DNA from: Plasmopara viticola
Taxonomy: Eukaryota; Oomycota; Peronosporomycetes; Peronosporales; Peronosporaceae
DNA length: 64,000 nucleotides
Direction of reading: 5' to 3'
Assembly: GCA_001695595.3 (NCBI GenBank)
Contig: MBPM02000004.1
Coordinates: 930,001 to 994,000, forward strand
Shown one piece after another: positions 31,111 through 44,480 of the stretch; positions within the stretch are counted from its first letter, which is position 1; each line of letters begins with the position of its first letter. The translations under genes and the position numbers were made by a program. The notes under the pieces were generated by a model. It did no database searches. It saw only the letters and a program-made list of their open reading frames with translations, and was not told the origin of the DNA.

Positions 31111-32340
31111 CCAACTTTACAGAGCGGACCACTTTAATCTTCGCATTCTCCAAATCAAACACGGAAAGCCCATGACATTCCCTGCATAGCCAAGATACAT
31201 ACACTTGAAGCTCTTGGGTTCCACTTTGGTCCGTTTCACATCGTCAATATGAGCGTAGTCTTGCGAACCAAATACGCGCAGGTGATCCATTCGAGGCTTC
31301 ATTTTGAAAACTAGCTCATACGACGTGATGTCAGGATGGACCGTATTGCTGGAGCGATTAAATAAATAAATCGCTATATTCACCGCTTCCACCCACCATT
31401 CCGTCGAAACGCTCTTGTAGTGTAACATGCTGCGGGCTTTCTTCATATTTGTCCTATTCATACGCTCAGCCACTCCGTTCTGGTGCGGGCTGTATGGGAC
31501 GGAGCGCTGGTGTACAATGCCGTTCTCTTGATATATTCCAGCCATTTTCTTGTTTACGAACTCGGTTCCGTTGTCGGATCGCAAACATCTTAGTCGTGCA
31601 CCCCACCGATTTTCGTATAACGTCAGAAACTCCTTGAACTTGCCAGCCACTTCACTCTTGCTCTTGATCAGAAAAATGCAACATATCGTGAAAAGTCATC
31701 CACAAACGTGAGAATGTATTTGGCTCCACCCTTCGAGATAGTTCTCTTTGGCCCCATGAGATCTGTGTGAACACGCTTCAACACACGTGTCGTCTTTGTC
31801 ATTGAACGAGACATAAACACCGTGACCGGCTGCTTGCCCTTCAAACACCCAGCACACAATATTTCCACACTTTGTTTGATAATTGGGATGCCATTACTCA
31901 ATTGCTGTGTCCTGATCAGCGCATCCTTGCTGGGGTGCCCCATGCGTGCATTTCAAAGCTCCCACTAATTGTCAGCCCCGAAATATTCGACGAGACATGC
32001 TTCTTCTTGCTCACAGTCAAGAAATTACGACTTTCCAACTTTTGTGCCCGACGCAATTGCTTGCTTCTTGTTCCAAACGACACATGACGAACGCGAAAAT
32101 TCCACACTCATGCCACGCTCTGCCAGCTTGCCAACTGACAGCAACCTTCTGTCAAGTCTGGAAATGTACATAACTTTAGCCATGCGAATCCTCATTTCGT
32201 TCAAACCAGTCAGTCTCACCGTGCCGGCTCCTTTGACGAGCAACTTCTTCCCGTCTGTAATCGTAACATCGATGCTAGCTTCTTGGTCCTTGTAATCAAA
32301 CAAGTCCTTCCTGTGTAGGGTCATGTCGGAAGTTGCTCCA
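31111..32340 (-). pseudogene. Element 2 integrase and protease region (broken)
   Basis: Integrase pieces lie at 31,117-31,650 (DNGTEF, PYSPHQNGVAER), 31,668-31,943 (MGHPSKDAL, CAGCLKGK, HTDLMGP) and 32,025-32,324 (HISRLDRRLLS). The protease DSG motif near 32,335-32,350 is interrupted by a stop. Confidence 0.82.
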
Positions 32341-33145
32341 CTGTCAATCAGTCATTCTGATGACTTCCCTTCACCAACAGCAAACACCGCGTCGTCGCTG
32401 TTGAATCTTTCACCGGCCGGGCAGTTCCGCTTCATGTGTCTAAACTGGTCACAGTTGAAGCACTTGCCCTTAAAAACGCTGTTTTTGCGTAGATGACCAC
32501 CCATTCGTCCATTGTCCCGTCCACCTTTGCATCTTCTAGCATTTCCATCTACGCCGAACGCTTTCTCCAAAACTTTTTACCTCTGCGACTTCTCTGATTC
32601 TTTGAGCAGCTTCCTCTTAACTTCAATCAACGTAATGTCCCTCGTATTCTCCACAATCGACGAAATCAAGTCATACCCCGAAGGTAGTCTGCTGATATGT
32701 ACCACCAGCTGGCGTGACTCATCAATTTGCTCTCCCGTTGTCTGTAGTCCCACTACTAGCTCGTCAAAAGAGAATCCAGATGCTCTGCCATGCTTGTTCC
32801 ACTTTCCATCTTGAACTCATGTAGTCGACGAGTCATCACAACACGATTGTGAAGAGTCGAGCGATTGTAGAAATCGCGGAGGCTTCCCCACGCCTCCATA
32901 GCACGCGTAGCCGACCGAATCTTGGTCTAATGCTGGATCTCAACGCCTTGAGCAATGATGCCTAGCGGCTTGGCATCGTTAACAATCCCCGCCTCCGTGA
33001 CGTCCTTCTCTTCCTTGACGGCCATGATGCGTCCCAGGAGACCCTTCCGCGCCAGGGTCATCCTCATGTTAAACTCCCATTGGTAATAGTTACCACTTCC
33101 AAAGAGGACTTCGGTGCGCTTGTTCATATTGGGCGAGAACGTTGC
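32341..33145 (-). pseudogene. Element 2 Gag (broken)
   Basis: Zinc knuckle KCFNCDQFRHMKRNCPAG is present at about 32,425-32,475, and the N-terminal MNKRTEVLFGSGNYYQWEF segment lies at 33,070-33,127. Stops and shifts lie between them. Confidence 0.82.
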
Positions 33146-33177
33146 CTGAGAAGGAAGGCTTGTTGCGGCTGTTAACC

Positions 33178-33323
33178 TGTTAGGTAGAAAGTAGGAACCG
33201 AAGTGAATATATTTGTCTTGACCAATGAACGGCTACCATATGTAATTACTAACTGTAACGTACTTGTAAATACGGTGAGGCCATTCACCTGTTCAACATG
33301 CATTCAGCGGTGTAATTTTCACA
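33178..33323 (-). repeat. 5' LTR of Element 2
   Basis: It is 146 bases. On the plus strand it runs from TGTTAGGTAG to TTTTCACA. Confidence 0.9.
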
Positions 33324-34339
33324 AATGCCCACTGAGCGGAATAAGATACTATACTTGTACTTCGTACTTCGTACAGATCATGTAAGTCAGCGTGAAGCTC
33401 TCCGTGCAAAATTCGTAGCGTTTCCTGGGATGTTAAATCTTAGGTAATTTTACCGATTTGCATTCTAAACTAAATTTAGAGCGTAGAAGAAATTATAGGT
33501 ACGGCCAAGTTTATGTATGATTGCAATAAAATAAAGGATTTTATTGCGCATGTCGATTCTTTTTAGACTAAAATTTATTAAATGGTCGATAAGCATAAAA
33601 TCTCTGATCTGCTTTTTCTTTAGAAAAAGCTAAGAAGTTGCATCACACCCGGTATCAATTCTACGCCCACGCGGGAAAACTAACTTTCTTGTTCATCGCA
33701 AGAGGTTCCAAAAGAGATATAACATACTTTCACACATGTAAACGAGCGGATTCCGGAAGCTTTTAAGCTGGTATCAGAGGCGAACAAGCTTAAGGTTTCC
33801 TAATAAGAGACTTAACTTTCGCTTCTCGTAAGGCGGCGGCCTTGATCACGATGATCAGGTGTGCGGCACTTCTTCTGTCTTTCTTCGAGGCCGGGTCAAA
33901 AGCCAAACACTTTCCAAAAAATCGCCTCACCGGAGTGCCTTGTGTTTCTAATACTCGAGAATATAAAGTTCTAAGCAATATTTCTTTACGGCAAACTGCT
34001 TGTTCTGCCAGCGCTCACGCGATTTAATCTAAAATTGAGCCAAACAATGAGCGTAAACACTGTCGAAATAAAGTATTATCGTCCGCCACTTCGTGGCACC
34101 ACTCACCAAAAACGATAAAATAACTGTGTTAATGGACGGCCCAAGATTCGTACAGCTCTCACTCAACGCTTTAGAGTGCGGGTAACAATCATTAATTAGG
34201 CATTTCAATCGTTTTACAGTAGATTAGATGAGCTTACACCTTCAAATGACATAGGAGCCTATAGATATGGTTAGTTTGCCCACTGAATTGGACCTTGGAC
34301 CTTAGGATTATGAGCAAAGTATCACCCACTAGCAGTAGA
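33324..34339. other. Probable LTR-retrotransposon debris with a primer-binding-like site
   Basis: At 33,769-33,780 the plus strand reads TGGTATCAGAGG, almost the initiator-tRNA primer-binding site common to Copia and Gypsy elements (TGGTATCAGAGC). The reverse complement of 33,960-34,020 resembles that of 37,790-37,870, with a shared GAGCGCTGGC segment. I cannot define LTR ends, and no gene is visible. Confidence 0.45.
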
Positions 34340-34440
34340 ATCTACCCGATCAATCGTTCGTCCAACACACAGCACCCGAGCACTACCCCGTATGAGTTTG
34401 CTCTTAAGGTGAAGCCTCGAATGGATCAACTTTGAGTGCT
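34340..34440 (+). pseudogene. Copia integrase fragment
   Basis: The translation reads INRSSNTQHPSTTPYEFALK and then VKPRMDQL. It closely follows the integrase C-terminal block of Elements 1 and 2. It is a short isolated fragment in the opposite orientation to the next feature. Confidence 0.7.
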
Positions 34441-34689
34441 CGGGTAAATCGTATTTATTGACTCTAAACCTTTGAGTGCTAAGGTCTCACGAGTATGCAA
34501 GCGCTGATCATGTTACGAAGACGAAGTCGGAAGCGGCAAGGATGACGAGTCGATAACAAAAAGACTCCCAACTTTCACATTTTTATCGTACACTGAGTAA
34601 GGAGCTTAAAAATGGTTCGGAATCGAGTTTGGCGCCTAGAATGTCAGAATACGACATCAGAATCATGCTCAATGTTTTCCTTACCAATG

Positions 34690-35830
34690 AAAAGTTTGTT
34701 TGATGCGCTAAATGTGAAGATAGTTGTTCGACGCTGTAACTTGCGGCTTGCTTGAGTCCATAGATGGCCTTGTTGAGCTGCCATATAAGCCTTAAGCTCC
34801 CTTAACACCAATCAAAATCGCTATTTTAGCACGATTTGAGAGCACATTGTTGAGAATGGCGGTGTGGACGTCTAGCTGCTATATTTTGTAGTCATATACC
34901 GATCACACGGCCAGTATAGCTCAAATTAATTTCGTATAACCCCCGGCGAGTAAGTCTCACCAAAATAAGTGTTATTTTTTGTTTAATTCCCTTAGCCACC
35001 AATCGTCTTTTGTGTTGCCATTCTAGTCTTATTTCTAGCAAAATTTCAATGATATCCCACCCTTTGTCCAGTTAATTCTTGTGAAACGAGTGTCCATGTG
35101 ATATGATCGTAGTTCAGCAACCAACGTTTCGAGCCGCTGTACACCCCGTCACTAGCCGTTGTCTTTGCGTAAGTGGTAACCAAGTCCGATTCTTCACCAA
35201 AATTGACAGCGACAACAGAAATAGCTCCGGCTATAAGGCTGTCTTCGTCAATCTTTACACGGTGTAGAGATAGTGGGTAGTTGCTTGCTTCCATACTTTT
35301 TATAGCATCTGATACATTATTAACTTTTAAATAGTTTTTGCGCACGCCGAACTTTCTATTTGAGGTCAAAGTACCTGTTGGTCGAAATTGTGGAACAATT
35401 CAGCACGAGCTTGATTTACTAATTGTGTTTTTCTGGATAATTTGTGCTGGGGCTCTGTACACGGTCAGCTCAGAGTACACGGAAGCCGGTAACTGGAGCA
35501 TTTCGACCCTCGAATCGCTTATGACGGGCTCCTCCTCGTTCATCAAACATCTGAAACGTCTTTTTTCTTCTTCTTCTTCTTCTTCTTCTTCACTTTCATC
35601 GGCTCATCCCATTGCTGACACTTCGCCGATCCAGATAATGCGCCTTCATCGTCGTGATCACGTGTATCCATCTCTTGTTTTGGCGGGTGCGCTTCGCAAA
35701 TACCGCTCTTCTCGCGCTCATCCGACTTCACCGATCGAGATATCGATATCGTGTTGCTATTTTAATCGTAAAAACGGTACCCTTAGGCATCCTCGACATG
35801 ATGTAGAAATATGCACTTGAAGCGCTAAGC
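34690..35830 (-). pseudogene. Decayed Copia integrase-linker-RT fragment
   Basis: On the minus strand an QLNKAIYGLKQAAS block lies near 34,740-34,785, an SPG..TYSP-like RT block near 34,930-34,960, a RVKIDEDSLIAGAI linker block near 35,200-35,260 and a TTYAKTTASDG block near 35,130-35,180. All match the family-1 Copia order. Frameshifts are frequent and no LTR is visible. Confidence 0.75.
35565..35590 (+). repeat. (TTC)n microsatellite
   Basis: An uninterrupted run of CTT/TTC triplets within the Copia debris. On the minus strand it would encode a short lysine or glutamate run. Confidence 0.9.
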
Positions 35831-37859
35831 TTTGCCCTCCTTTACACAACTTTCACCGAAGTTGTTTGAATTTTACTCTAACGTCTTATCAAGAACAATT
35901 ACAGCCTCCGCGGTCTTTCAAGGCCCTCAAGATTTAATATGCTTATTTTTTCCGTCGTAGGCTAGTGCAATTGTTAAGGTCTCATATTGTCTACACATAT
36001 ACAGACTTCTTAGGCAATATTGGCCACATTCAAGATATCAAGTCCAAAACGCAATAATGACTACCCATTTTGTAATCAGACAGCCAAAACGATACGCTAT
36101 TCGTTGCACCGTACTAGAATCTAACGCACAGATTTCAACCGTTAGCCTTTATCAGGTCCTATCAGACACAAAATTAACTTGCCAGACACGCATCTAGACT
36201 CGCAGTCAGCGGTATCAATTCCAAACAGCTGTAAGCGGAGAGAAAGAATTACTAATATCAATAATTAATCGACATCAAAATCACGTAATAACTTCTCTAC
36301 AGGTGCAAATATTATTAGTCTCTATGACCGACGCTATACACTAACACGTACTTTGTCATTTTTTCAGTTTCTCACACTGTCAGACTTATACAGAGCGAGA
36401 CAACTCGATAACGGAATTAAAAGTTATCTTTTCAAAATAAAGAAGCTGAAAGTACAGCGATATGAATTTGTAATAGTGAAGATGTACGCTGACGAGCATG
36501 TTTTATAAATTACCAACTTTTGGACTAAAGATTTTAAGAAACCACGTAAATTGATCGAAAACATGCATTTTTCAAATATACTTTACTTTTGAGTCAACAG
36601 CACGTGCAATTCCCGACCCTTTGAGACGTTAAGCCGACAAGTAAGAGTCATACTTCTTTCGCGTACATTTAGACATACAAAAACTCACTTTATCAAATGC
36701 GTTTAGTCTGGTTTATTGTTTGTTCCAAACGAGCATCTAAATGATTGTTACCTCGGATGATGCATGCGCTTATTTCCGCCTGAAAACGCTACATTTTTTT
36801 TACTTTGATAGCTTGTATTAATCGCACCGGAATATGAGTAGCTCAAGCACTTGCTCAGTGTGGTCTTTATCTGTTCCTGTACTTTTAAAAATAGCTCTTG
36901 TAGACGGGGTTTGCGTCAACTATGTTTTAGCTGGCTTTTGACTCCCTTAAAGCTGTCGAAAAGTTGTACATTTTTTAGGCGCATTGTTTGTTGCATCTAC
37001 GTAGAATGCCATCGCCGCACTACATGTCAATTTGCTTGCGCTTTAAAGATGCAGATGATATGGCCTGCTTCCACCAATAACCTCCAAAAGTAAAGTTGCG
37101 CCCAGATGATCACTAAAACACAGATTAAGGCTTGCCGCTTAAGACGCAAGCTATGTTACCATCCACTTATCTGCCATATAAATGGCACAGAAAACCCCCA
37201 GTAATGAGCTCGATATTATACACAATATAATGTCGTCAGGTACCGCCTTTACAGGCAAGTGTACCCCACCACATCGGTAATTATACCGTTTTGCAAACTG
37301 AGGCTTGATCATTTGCTGTCTAGATTTTTGTCAAATACAATGCATATGGTATTTTATATGTAGAAAAAAAAATATCAGTTTATTATTTAGTCAGCCTTTA
37401 AACTGGGACCCGTCCTACACGTCGATCCCTCTTCGACGAAGAATATACATCGGTCGTGTACCGACAATTGATTAATATGTTCTGCAAGCTCCATCTTTCG
37501 AAGGTACTTTACGACCTTATCTCGCATGCAAGCTCTTGTATGCCCACGCGAATATTTTTATTACCCACACGTTCGAGAATGGGACTCACATTGGCAGCAC
37601 GGAGGGTTGGGCTGTACAAGAGATATCCATGTTTGAGGGCTTTAAGCAAAACTAATTTGGTAATTTGGGGAGAAAATCGACAAAGATTTTCACCTCCTAG
37701 GGTGACAAAAACTAGAAGTTTCTCTTCTGTTTGGAGAACGTAGATGCTTACATTTAAAAAGCCAAGTAAAAAGCTGAGTTCTACCCGTACTCTTTTTTCT
37801 CGGGTCCTTGAACCCGAGGAATACAAATAAAGCAGCATTACTTCAGGTAAATGTTTGTC
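35831..37859. other. Intergenic, no gene supported
   Basis: Only short open frames are present (the longest are at 37,456-37,743 and its antisense), and none has recognisable motifs. A segment near 36,990-37,090 is related to 63,640-63,760 at the other end of the window, including a shared GATGCAGATGAT stretch. Confidence 0.5.
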
Positions 37860-39330
37860 TCAGCCAGCGCTCATTCATTTTTGTCCGCAGACGAATAGAG
37901 ATTGATACTCATGAGCTTGAGTATGAGAATAATGAGTTGATGGCCTCCAACATTGGGGTGCCCCTTCTCGAGCAAGTCAAGGTAACTGTGTACACTGTCC
38001 ACCTGGGCGTAAACCATTCTTACATTTTGATGTGTAGACCCGGACGTTGAATGCGGCGACTTAACCGCTCTCAAAGATCTTGTAAGAGTTGTCATTTGTT
38101 TTATAGAGTGTAAGTTAGTGAAGTTTGAGACCTCCTTGTCTTAAGTCCAATACTACCTATTAATTTTGTGTTGCGGATCAATGCAACATTTGCTGCTTTA
38201 TCATGCGATGAAATAGACACATGATATTGTCCACCCAGAATAAAGGTCGCAAAAAAAAATCTCTCGCCAAACGCTTAACGAGGCTGCTGGCGAAAGGCCA
38301 GTCAGGATAGCGTAAATCGTCAGTGGAAACTAAATTCTTGAAATAGATAGATGAACGTCTTCATGGTGTGTTTCGGTAATACATATAATAAGGTCTTTGC
38401 GTCTGAAAGCTCGACAGTTGTCAAAGGAAGAAAAAACAAGCATCTGTATATTGCTATTTGTACACCCAGAAGTACAAGGATCTGAAAAACATTTCTAGTC
38501 TTAAAAAAACTGTTGCGTTGCGAAGTTTTGCATGCCAACAAGCGATCGCAGTCGACCAAAAATGATTGCCTGGTGGTCGAAGAAAGACATCAGCAACAAA
38601 ATAAGTCTCTATTCGACTTGCGGTTTTAGGTTCTACCATTGCAATAAAATTCATCGTGAAATTCAATGACATAGTCTTTTCTTGTCCTTTGCATGGATGA
38701 GGCTTGAATTGATTTTGACTCGAAGTTGGTGGGCCAGAATAAAGCTGGTAGTAGGTGCCAGCCATTCAATCTCGTGCAGCATGGCTTTGGTGTGACCATG
38801 CTTCGACCCCTGTTGTGTGGACTCCTTTTTTCAAGGTGTCACACGTCCAACCTAACATTGAAAAATCGAAGATTCTCTTATTAACCCGTAGGCAGATGTA
38901 ACAGTGCCTTGCTAATTCTCCTTGTTTAGCAGCTAAGCTCCGCTTGCTACCCGGCTACTGAATACGATGAAGATAGCTCCTTGATTGAGATTATGATAAG
39001 TTTCGTCACATACTTCCGCAGTTGGAAACATTGTCCGCGTGACACAGTGGGTAAAGTTGAATCACATAGCTCTGGGAACAAAGCTCCGCAAACGGGTCGT
39101 GAGCGGCATAGGACAACAAGTGTGTAGCGAATAGCATGAAAGGTGAGAAATAAAGCTTAATCGGAAACAGTCGGAATTTGAAACGTATTCAGCTCTTGGG
39201 TGCCACAAAAGAGCTGCGGTTGACAAAAAGCCTCATCCACAGAAATATTCGACGGTGCAACGGAGTCTTGTGGCACGGTAGGCACGCTTCAATAAAGGTC
39301 AATCAGGGCCACCCAATTCAAGAATGTGAA
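37860..39330. repeat. Repeat R, copy 1 (duplicated segment)
   Basis: This is colinear with 49,780-51,260 at a nearly constant offset of about 11.94 kb, although heavily diverged. Matching landmarks are CAAGTCAAGGTAACTGTGT (37,975), the GACAGTTGTCAAAGGA segment (38,412), the CACAGTGGGTAAAGTTG segment (39,043) and the TGTGGCACGGTAGGCAC segment (39,270). A 103-codon minus-strand open frame at 38,454-38,765 is partly conserved as broken sequence in copy 2. I cannot assign it to a family. Confidence 0.6.
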
Positions 39331-42300
39331 ACTCTTAAAAGTTTGTATTCCAAGTGTGGCTTTGCTGAAGATAATAAGACATTTAATAATTTGTATTTTT
39401 GCAGCATACCTAACGTCTTTATACGAATATCCTAAATGACCATAAAGATCTGGTATGTCCACTACGAAGTAGCCACAGAACACTTTTTCTGCGGCGATGG
39501 CTACTTTCACGAGAGCAGTGTAAGATTAGTGACGCCTTTTTCGCTAGAACTTCGTAGACTGACATGATGTGGAAATCATGCTATTAGAGTAGTTGGTGAT
39601 GCCGCAAAGTATACTAAATACATTGTTGATGGTTGACTTCATATTTTGGGATTATTACGGGCTTTTGTCAAGGCATATCCTGACACAATATTCATTCATA
39701 GCCGCCACAGAAAAAATGTTTAGCACTGGATAATCATGTTGAACATCTGAGACACGTGGTTGAGGTCTAAAGGATCCCTAGTTTATGTCATCAAGAACAT
39801 ACGTGTAAGAGGGGTTTAATGTTCTCGAGTAATTTTTTAAGCGACCTAGAGATTTGAGTAGACCATCTCAAAGTAAAACCGTTTCATGCCAAGTTTAAAA
39901 CAAATCTGAGCTTGTGGATGGGGAGATTCAAACGTCTGCGCAGGTCAGAGCTGGCTATTTGAGTCTTTCGAACCCTTTATTCGGATTTCTAAGAAAGAAC
40001 GCGGAGTAGCGTTCGAGAGCCAGCACTGAAATGTTATATGCAGCATCAAGGAGAACATCCAGCGAGCTTGAAACTGGCTTTTTCTACCAAAATCAAGCAA
40101 ATGAGCGTCATTTCCGATGCGTCGCCATCGACTGCGCGTTATTGCAACTCGATAGAGACAAAGGTGTGTTATTCATCTTGTTTCTATGCTTAAAGCTTCC
40201 GAGCGGACAGTTGTTACTCATCAAAAAAAGCTATTCGCAATAAATTATACACTCATCAACATTAGAGTGCATCTTCTGGACTTTACGCAGTTGCGCTTTT
40301 TTCAGACCATTAAATGCTGTCGACGGTAGTATATACGCTCCTCTTGCCCCAAAGACTGACAATATGGATACAAATCCCTAGGGTGTACAATCATTTTACA
40401 AGCCTGGCATCCTCAATGTTTTTGATCATGAGCTTTTGCGCAAGTCAGATTATGGTTGGCTCATTTAAGCAAAACTGAGACTTATTGACATATAGCTCTG
40501 TCATATATATAGAACAGATGCTAAAGTTTGACTCCTGATGCACCATTTCAGCGCAAGCACATATTTGAAAGCTATAAAGAAAGCCCCTTGGCAGTAATTA
40601 GATTAATATAAAAGGGTTGGCTGTATGATTCTACATAAGGTAATTCTACCGTGTTTAGTTTCTCTTTATGAAGAAACTTGAAGTATGACCTCCTTTTTAG
40701 AGACTCATAGTGCTTAGCAGTCCTTTTCGTGTACGCATTAGACTAATTGCTTATAAACCTGGCCAATCTTGAAGCTTATTTGGAAGCATTTAAATTTCCC
40801 GTGCTAGGGCGTGTTGCCGTCGATCCGATTGTGACAATTATAGACCACATAATCTATATATATATATATATATGTATATGCTAGACCCGCATTGAAATGT
40901 ATCAAATATTGTCGTGTTTGATTTTTCCAGCGCTCTCCTGGTCACCAAATTCAGAGACCTCCTCGACAGGTCAGGTTTCCTTACAAAAAATCAGGGACGT
41001 TGAGGTGAGACCGACCAATGAGCAATGAGTCTGACGATGAGACAAACAGTGAGTTCGGGCGATAACTTTGACTAGTCTGAAGCTTTTGCGCGGTTTGAGC
41101 GGGCAACCATTTGGACGAGTATTCACCACATTATTTATCCGACTTTTGAGAAGGTGTCTCCAAAATGATTGGCGTGCCCTCCGCATCGCATTGGAGTAGG
41201 AGGCCCTATATTAGCTTTCCATACCATAGTGTTGCTCTGGCGGGCTAAATTTCACAGGTGCCTTTGTGGTAGGCGTATAGTCAGTTGTAGGTGCAGCCAT
41301 TGCATGCACAGCCTTTGTTGTTGACGTGGGCATAGTGATGGACGCGGCCATAGACACCAAATTTGTTGCGCTTATACCTTTAATGTCAAATCATCATTCG
41401 TTGGCGCTGTATTTGTCATCGAAAAATATGCTGGTCACAATTGTGGTTTGACGGTTTGACCAGCTTTTCATGTAATGGTCAAGGGTGTTGAAAAATAGCT
41501 ATTCTATCTTATAAATTTTAATTTGACTTTTTGTGGGGAAGGATGTAAGGGGCCAATTATTAGTTTCATGGTATCAACTGGCTTTCAGGCTGAAGGGCTA
41601 ATATATGTGCGTAGGACCTTCCAAAAATTAAAGTGCTTTGCCAAGGCATCCTCCTTATAGCCGGATAATCCAATTTCAAGGCAGCATATGCTTGTTAATG
41701 GCGTCTCTTTGTGCAAGAAAGGCACACATCACTATTAACATCAACTTTTGTACTGTTGTACCTGCAACAGTACGAACCCAATACAATCCGGAGTACCCTT
41801 TCGCGTGTTAAAATTTTCTCCCCGTTCTAAAAATTTGAAAATCACAAAAGAATGCACACTAGTTGTTTCAACGTTATCCTGTCATCTTATGAAAAATATA
41901 CCGAAACAACCTTCAGATCATCTTAATAGACTTTGGCAAAAATATTTTAGCGCTATTGATCGAACCCGGCCGAGCAAAAATATGAAGGATATAGTATATA
42001 CTTCAAAAGGGAGTAGAGAATTTCAAGCGTTTTTTAGCTAGAGTTATGAATAGGATAGCTTTGCGCGTTTCTTCGGCCGAAAGAGGCCTGGATGTAAACA
42101 ACGAAAAAATTGATAACACGGGTTTTTTTTGTCCTTTTCATCAACAAAAACAGCTCTCGATTAGAAAGATGGATGAATGGATTCTCAAAGAAAAATTGAA
42201 GCATTAACATCTTCTCAGAAGCAGGTGCGATGATATTCTAAGTGCTTCATCAGCAAAAGGTTAATACTTCTGTAAGCATTGGCTGCCGAAAAAGCTAAGC

Positions 42301-43049
42301 AAAGTATTTTTAGTGTGGGTAGCATTGGTCTACAAACAGTAAGTAGCATATGAGGGTAAATGGTGTCGTAGGACGAAACGCGATTTAAAGTCATCCAATC
42401 GGCGTCATAAACAATTTCGAAACCCCACAATGAAAACTTATAGAGGGATGTGATTGACACACTAATTTTTCGTCGTATCAAGGCAGATGCGCTTCGATAG
42501 AAGGTAGTGCTAGAGAAATTCGTGTTTAAAAAAAATACCTCAAAGAACAAAACCTTGGAAGCCAGAATATATCAAAGATTATGTTTCCAGGGAAAGTCAT
42601 CACTGTTAAAGACGAAAACTCATTACTGTTATGCAGGATGCCTTGTGATGTCTTATAGGCGGCATACGTTGCGTTTGAACTTGCAGAGAATTAACAGCAC
42701 AAAATAATCGGTATTTCTACATTTCAATAAAAAAATCAGAGAAGATTATTGCATTCGTACCTCCATGCATTGTAACTCTCTCGGTTATTGTCAGACTTTA
42801 CGTACATGATGTGATGTCCAACAATTTAAATTAGACTTTAATCTTGGAAAAGAGGCTTCAGCTCAAAATTGAACTACTGTGTCACTAAGAATTAGGCTTT
42901 GACACGCGATAGCTGAAACTTTTATTACTTTTTTTTTCTTGTAAAAAAAGGTTAAACAATAGGAGTCAGAGTCCTTGCAACTAAGGTTGAGATGATTTTA
43001 TCATGCCTACATTCAGCTTACGGTAGAGCAGTGTCTGCGTATGTATCAA
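39331..43049. other. Intergenic / unrecognised repeat debris
   Basis: No gene is supported. The open stretches at 40,031-40,243, 41,748-42,041 and 42,215-42,550 have no motifs I know. The last part may be upstream Pol or protease of Gypsy remnant G1. Confidence 0.4.
40855..40873. repeat. (TA)n microsatellite
   Basis: A run of about nine to ten TA dinucleotides. Confidence 0.9.
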
Positions 43050-44480
43050 TTTTAAGGAATGATGTACTGCTTAACAACGTGCCCGTTATTTTATAGTGCA
43101 CTAGATTTAAGAGATACATTTACCTGGGTTAATGTTACTCCCACGGCAACTTTACGACTTATGGTCTGCCATGGGAACCATTTGTCATGCTACTTGGGCT
43201 ATCACGCGTCCCAGCGACAAGCACTCACCTGTAATTGGACCGCTACGAGCTTTTGCTCGCGCATTCTTTTGACATTTTTTTTAAATTGCTCTGAAAATTT
43301 TCCGTCGGCGCCACGGATCAGTAGAGAAGAACGGTAACTAAACTTTTAAAATGTGCAAACCAATTAACGTTATGCTTGCATTGACATATAGAATCTGCGT
43401 CGAAGACAATACTGCTACTTACAGCTGCCGAGAGGTCCGTTTTGACTCCAAAAGAGTCCGTGTTTTTCTGCGTCACAACCCCAAGAATGAAGATGCTAGA
43501 CAATGACCAAAAAATGACAAAACATTATTCAGGGCTCATAAAGCCTGTCTCATCTTTCTGCAAGGACGGCAAACAGAACCAGTAAGTTTAGAATATTAAG
43601 TCAAGATTAGTCTGCAGGTGATGTCAGCTTTGTCGTTTCATATAAGGTAATGCAATCAAGCGTCGGATGCAATGCAAGATATTGCCATCAAATGTGCTAA
43701 ACAATACTTGAAAAGTATGGTCAAGATCAATCGTCTCGTGATAAGCTAGGTTACTTAAAGCTAACAATCGTAAGAAATTGACTTGCCAATCATATATGCA
43801 CTGATCTAATTATCGTGTGCAACTTTCACATCTCAAACGATTTGTAGTATATACTGACCACATATCCATGCAAACGACGACAAGTACGCCTCTCATATCT
43901 TAAGGTATTGTCATTCTGTGCAATACATGATTTACGCACTAAGTACCAACCGGGCAAGCTTTATGCTTTGCCGAAGACTCCTGGTGAAAACCAGAGTTTA
44001 AATTTAAAGACAAAATAATCCTTCAGTCTCACACTATTAATACTAAACCGAAGTCATTGGTGCGTCTCCTACTCACCAAGATGCCACAGTCGAGTAATTG
44101 AATACTCGATAGCTATCACAACTATATTGTTTTGAGTGTACAATTGGTAAGGTTACTCCAGATAATTCTCCTCACCTTGATGTATCAAATTAAAATATTC
44201 TTCTGAGATGTTCTCAGCCAGATATTTAAAGACTTGCACAACCTGTCAAAAGGGGGAAGCCATCGACTAGCAATCATGGCTTTTTATAGTTTTCGGCTAA
44301 TTCCTGAAGGTCTATATGCCTCATTTTGTCCTCAGCACGTTGCCGTTGGCAACGTGCTAGTCGTGGTATTTGTGTTGTCCAAACAAGTTGGGTATCAAGA
44401 ATCACACAAGCAGATATTGTTGCTAATTTCGGACAGACCAAAACCTTTGAAACAGGATCGAAACTGATGAAGTCCCGCAA
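43050..44480 (+). pseudogene. Ty3/Gypsy Pol remnant G1 (RT, RNase H, integrase)
   Basis: Motifs lie in Gypsy order on the plus strand. An SALDLRD RT block is at about 43,094-43,115 (family: FSxxDLRxGYHQ). A YTDHIS RNase H block is at about 43,850-43,867, with a YQPGKLYAL RNase H end at 43,944-43,970 (family: YxPGKxNxxADALSR). The integrase zinc-finger pair KTCTTCQKG is at 44,230-44,256, and a VLVVVFVLSKQV segment at about 44,360-44,395 corresponds to the first catalytic strand of integrase. Frameshifts and deletions are numerous and no LTRs are identified. A diverged second copy is at 52,090-56,560. Confidence 0.72.

Larger units (their letters stand above)
28891..33323 (-). mobile_element. 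Copia family-1 retrotransposon, Element 2 (decayed, full length)
   Basis: This is a 4,433-base relative of Element 1, flanked by a perfect 5-base target-site duplication AATGC (28,886-28,890 and 33,324-33,328). LTRs of 137 and 146 bases differ from each other by a 9-base deletion and multiple substitutions, so the insertion is older than Element 1. The coding region retains Gag to RNase H in order but has many frameshifts and stops. Confidence 0.94.

Noticed and set aside
35338..35820. Plus-strand open frame of 160 codons
   Set aside because: It overlaps minus-strand Copia debris and a (TTC)n run. The serine run comes from the microsatellite and no domain is visible.
44334..44358. Perfect 11-base stem with a 3-base loop (AGCACGTTGCC/GGCAACGTGCT)
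   Set aside because: It sits inside the decayed Gypsy integrase without any T-tract or partner copy. It is treated as chance.
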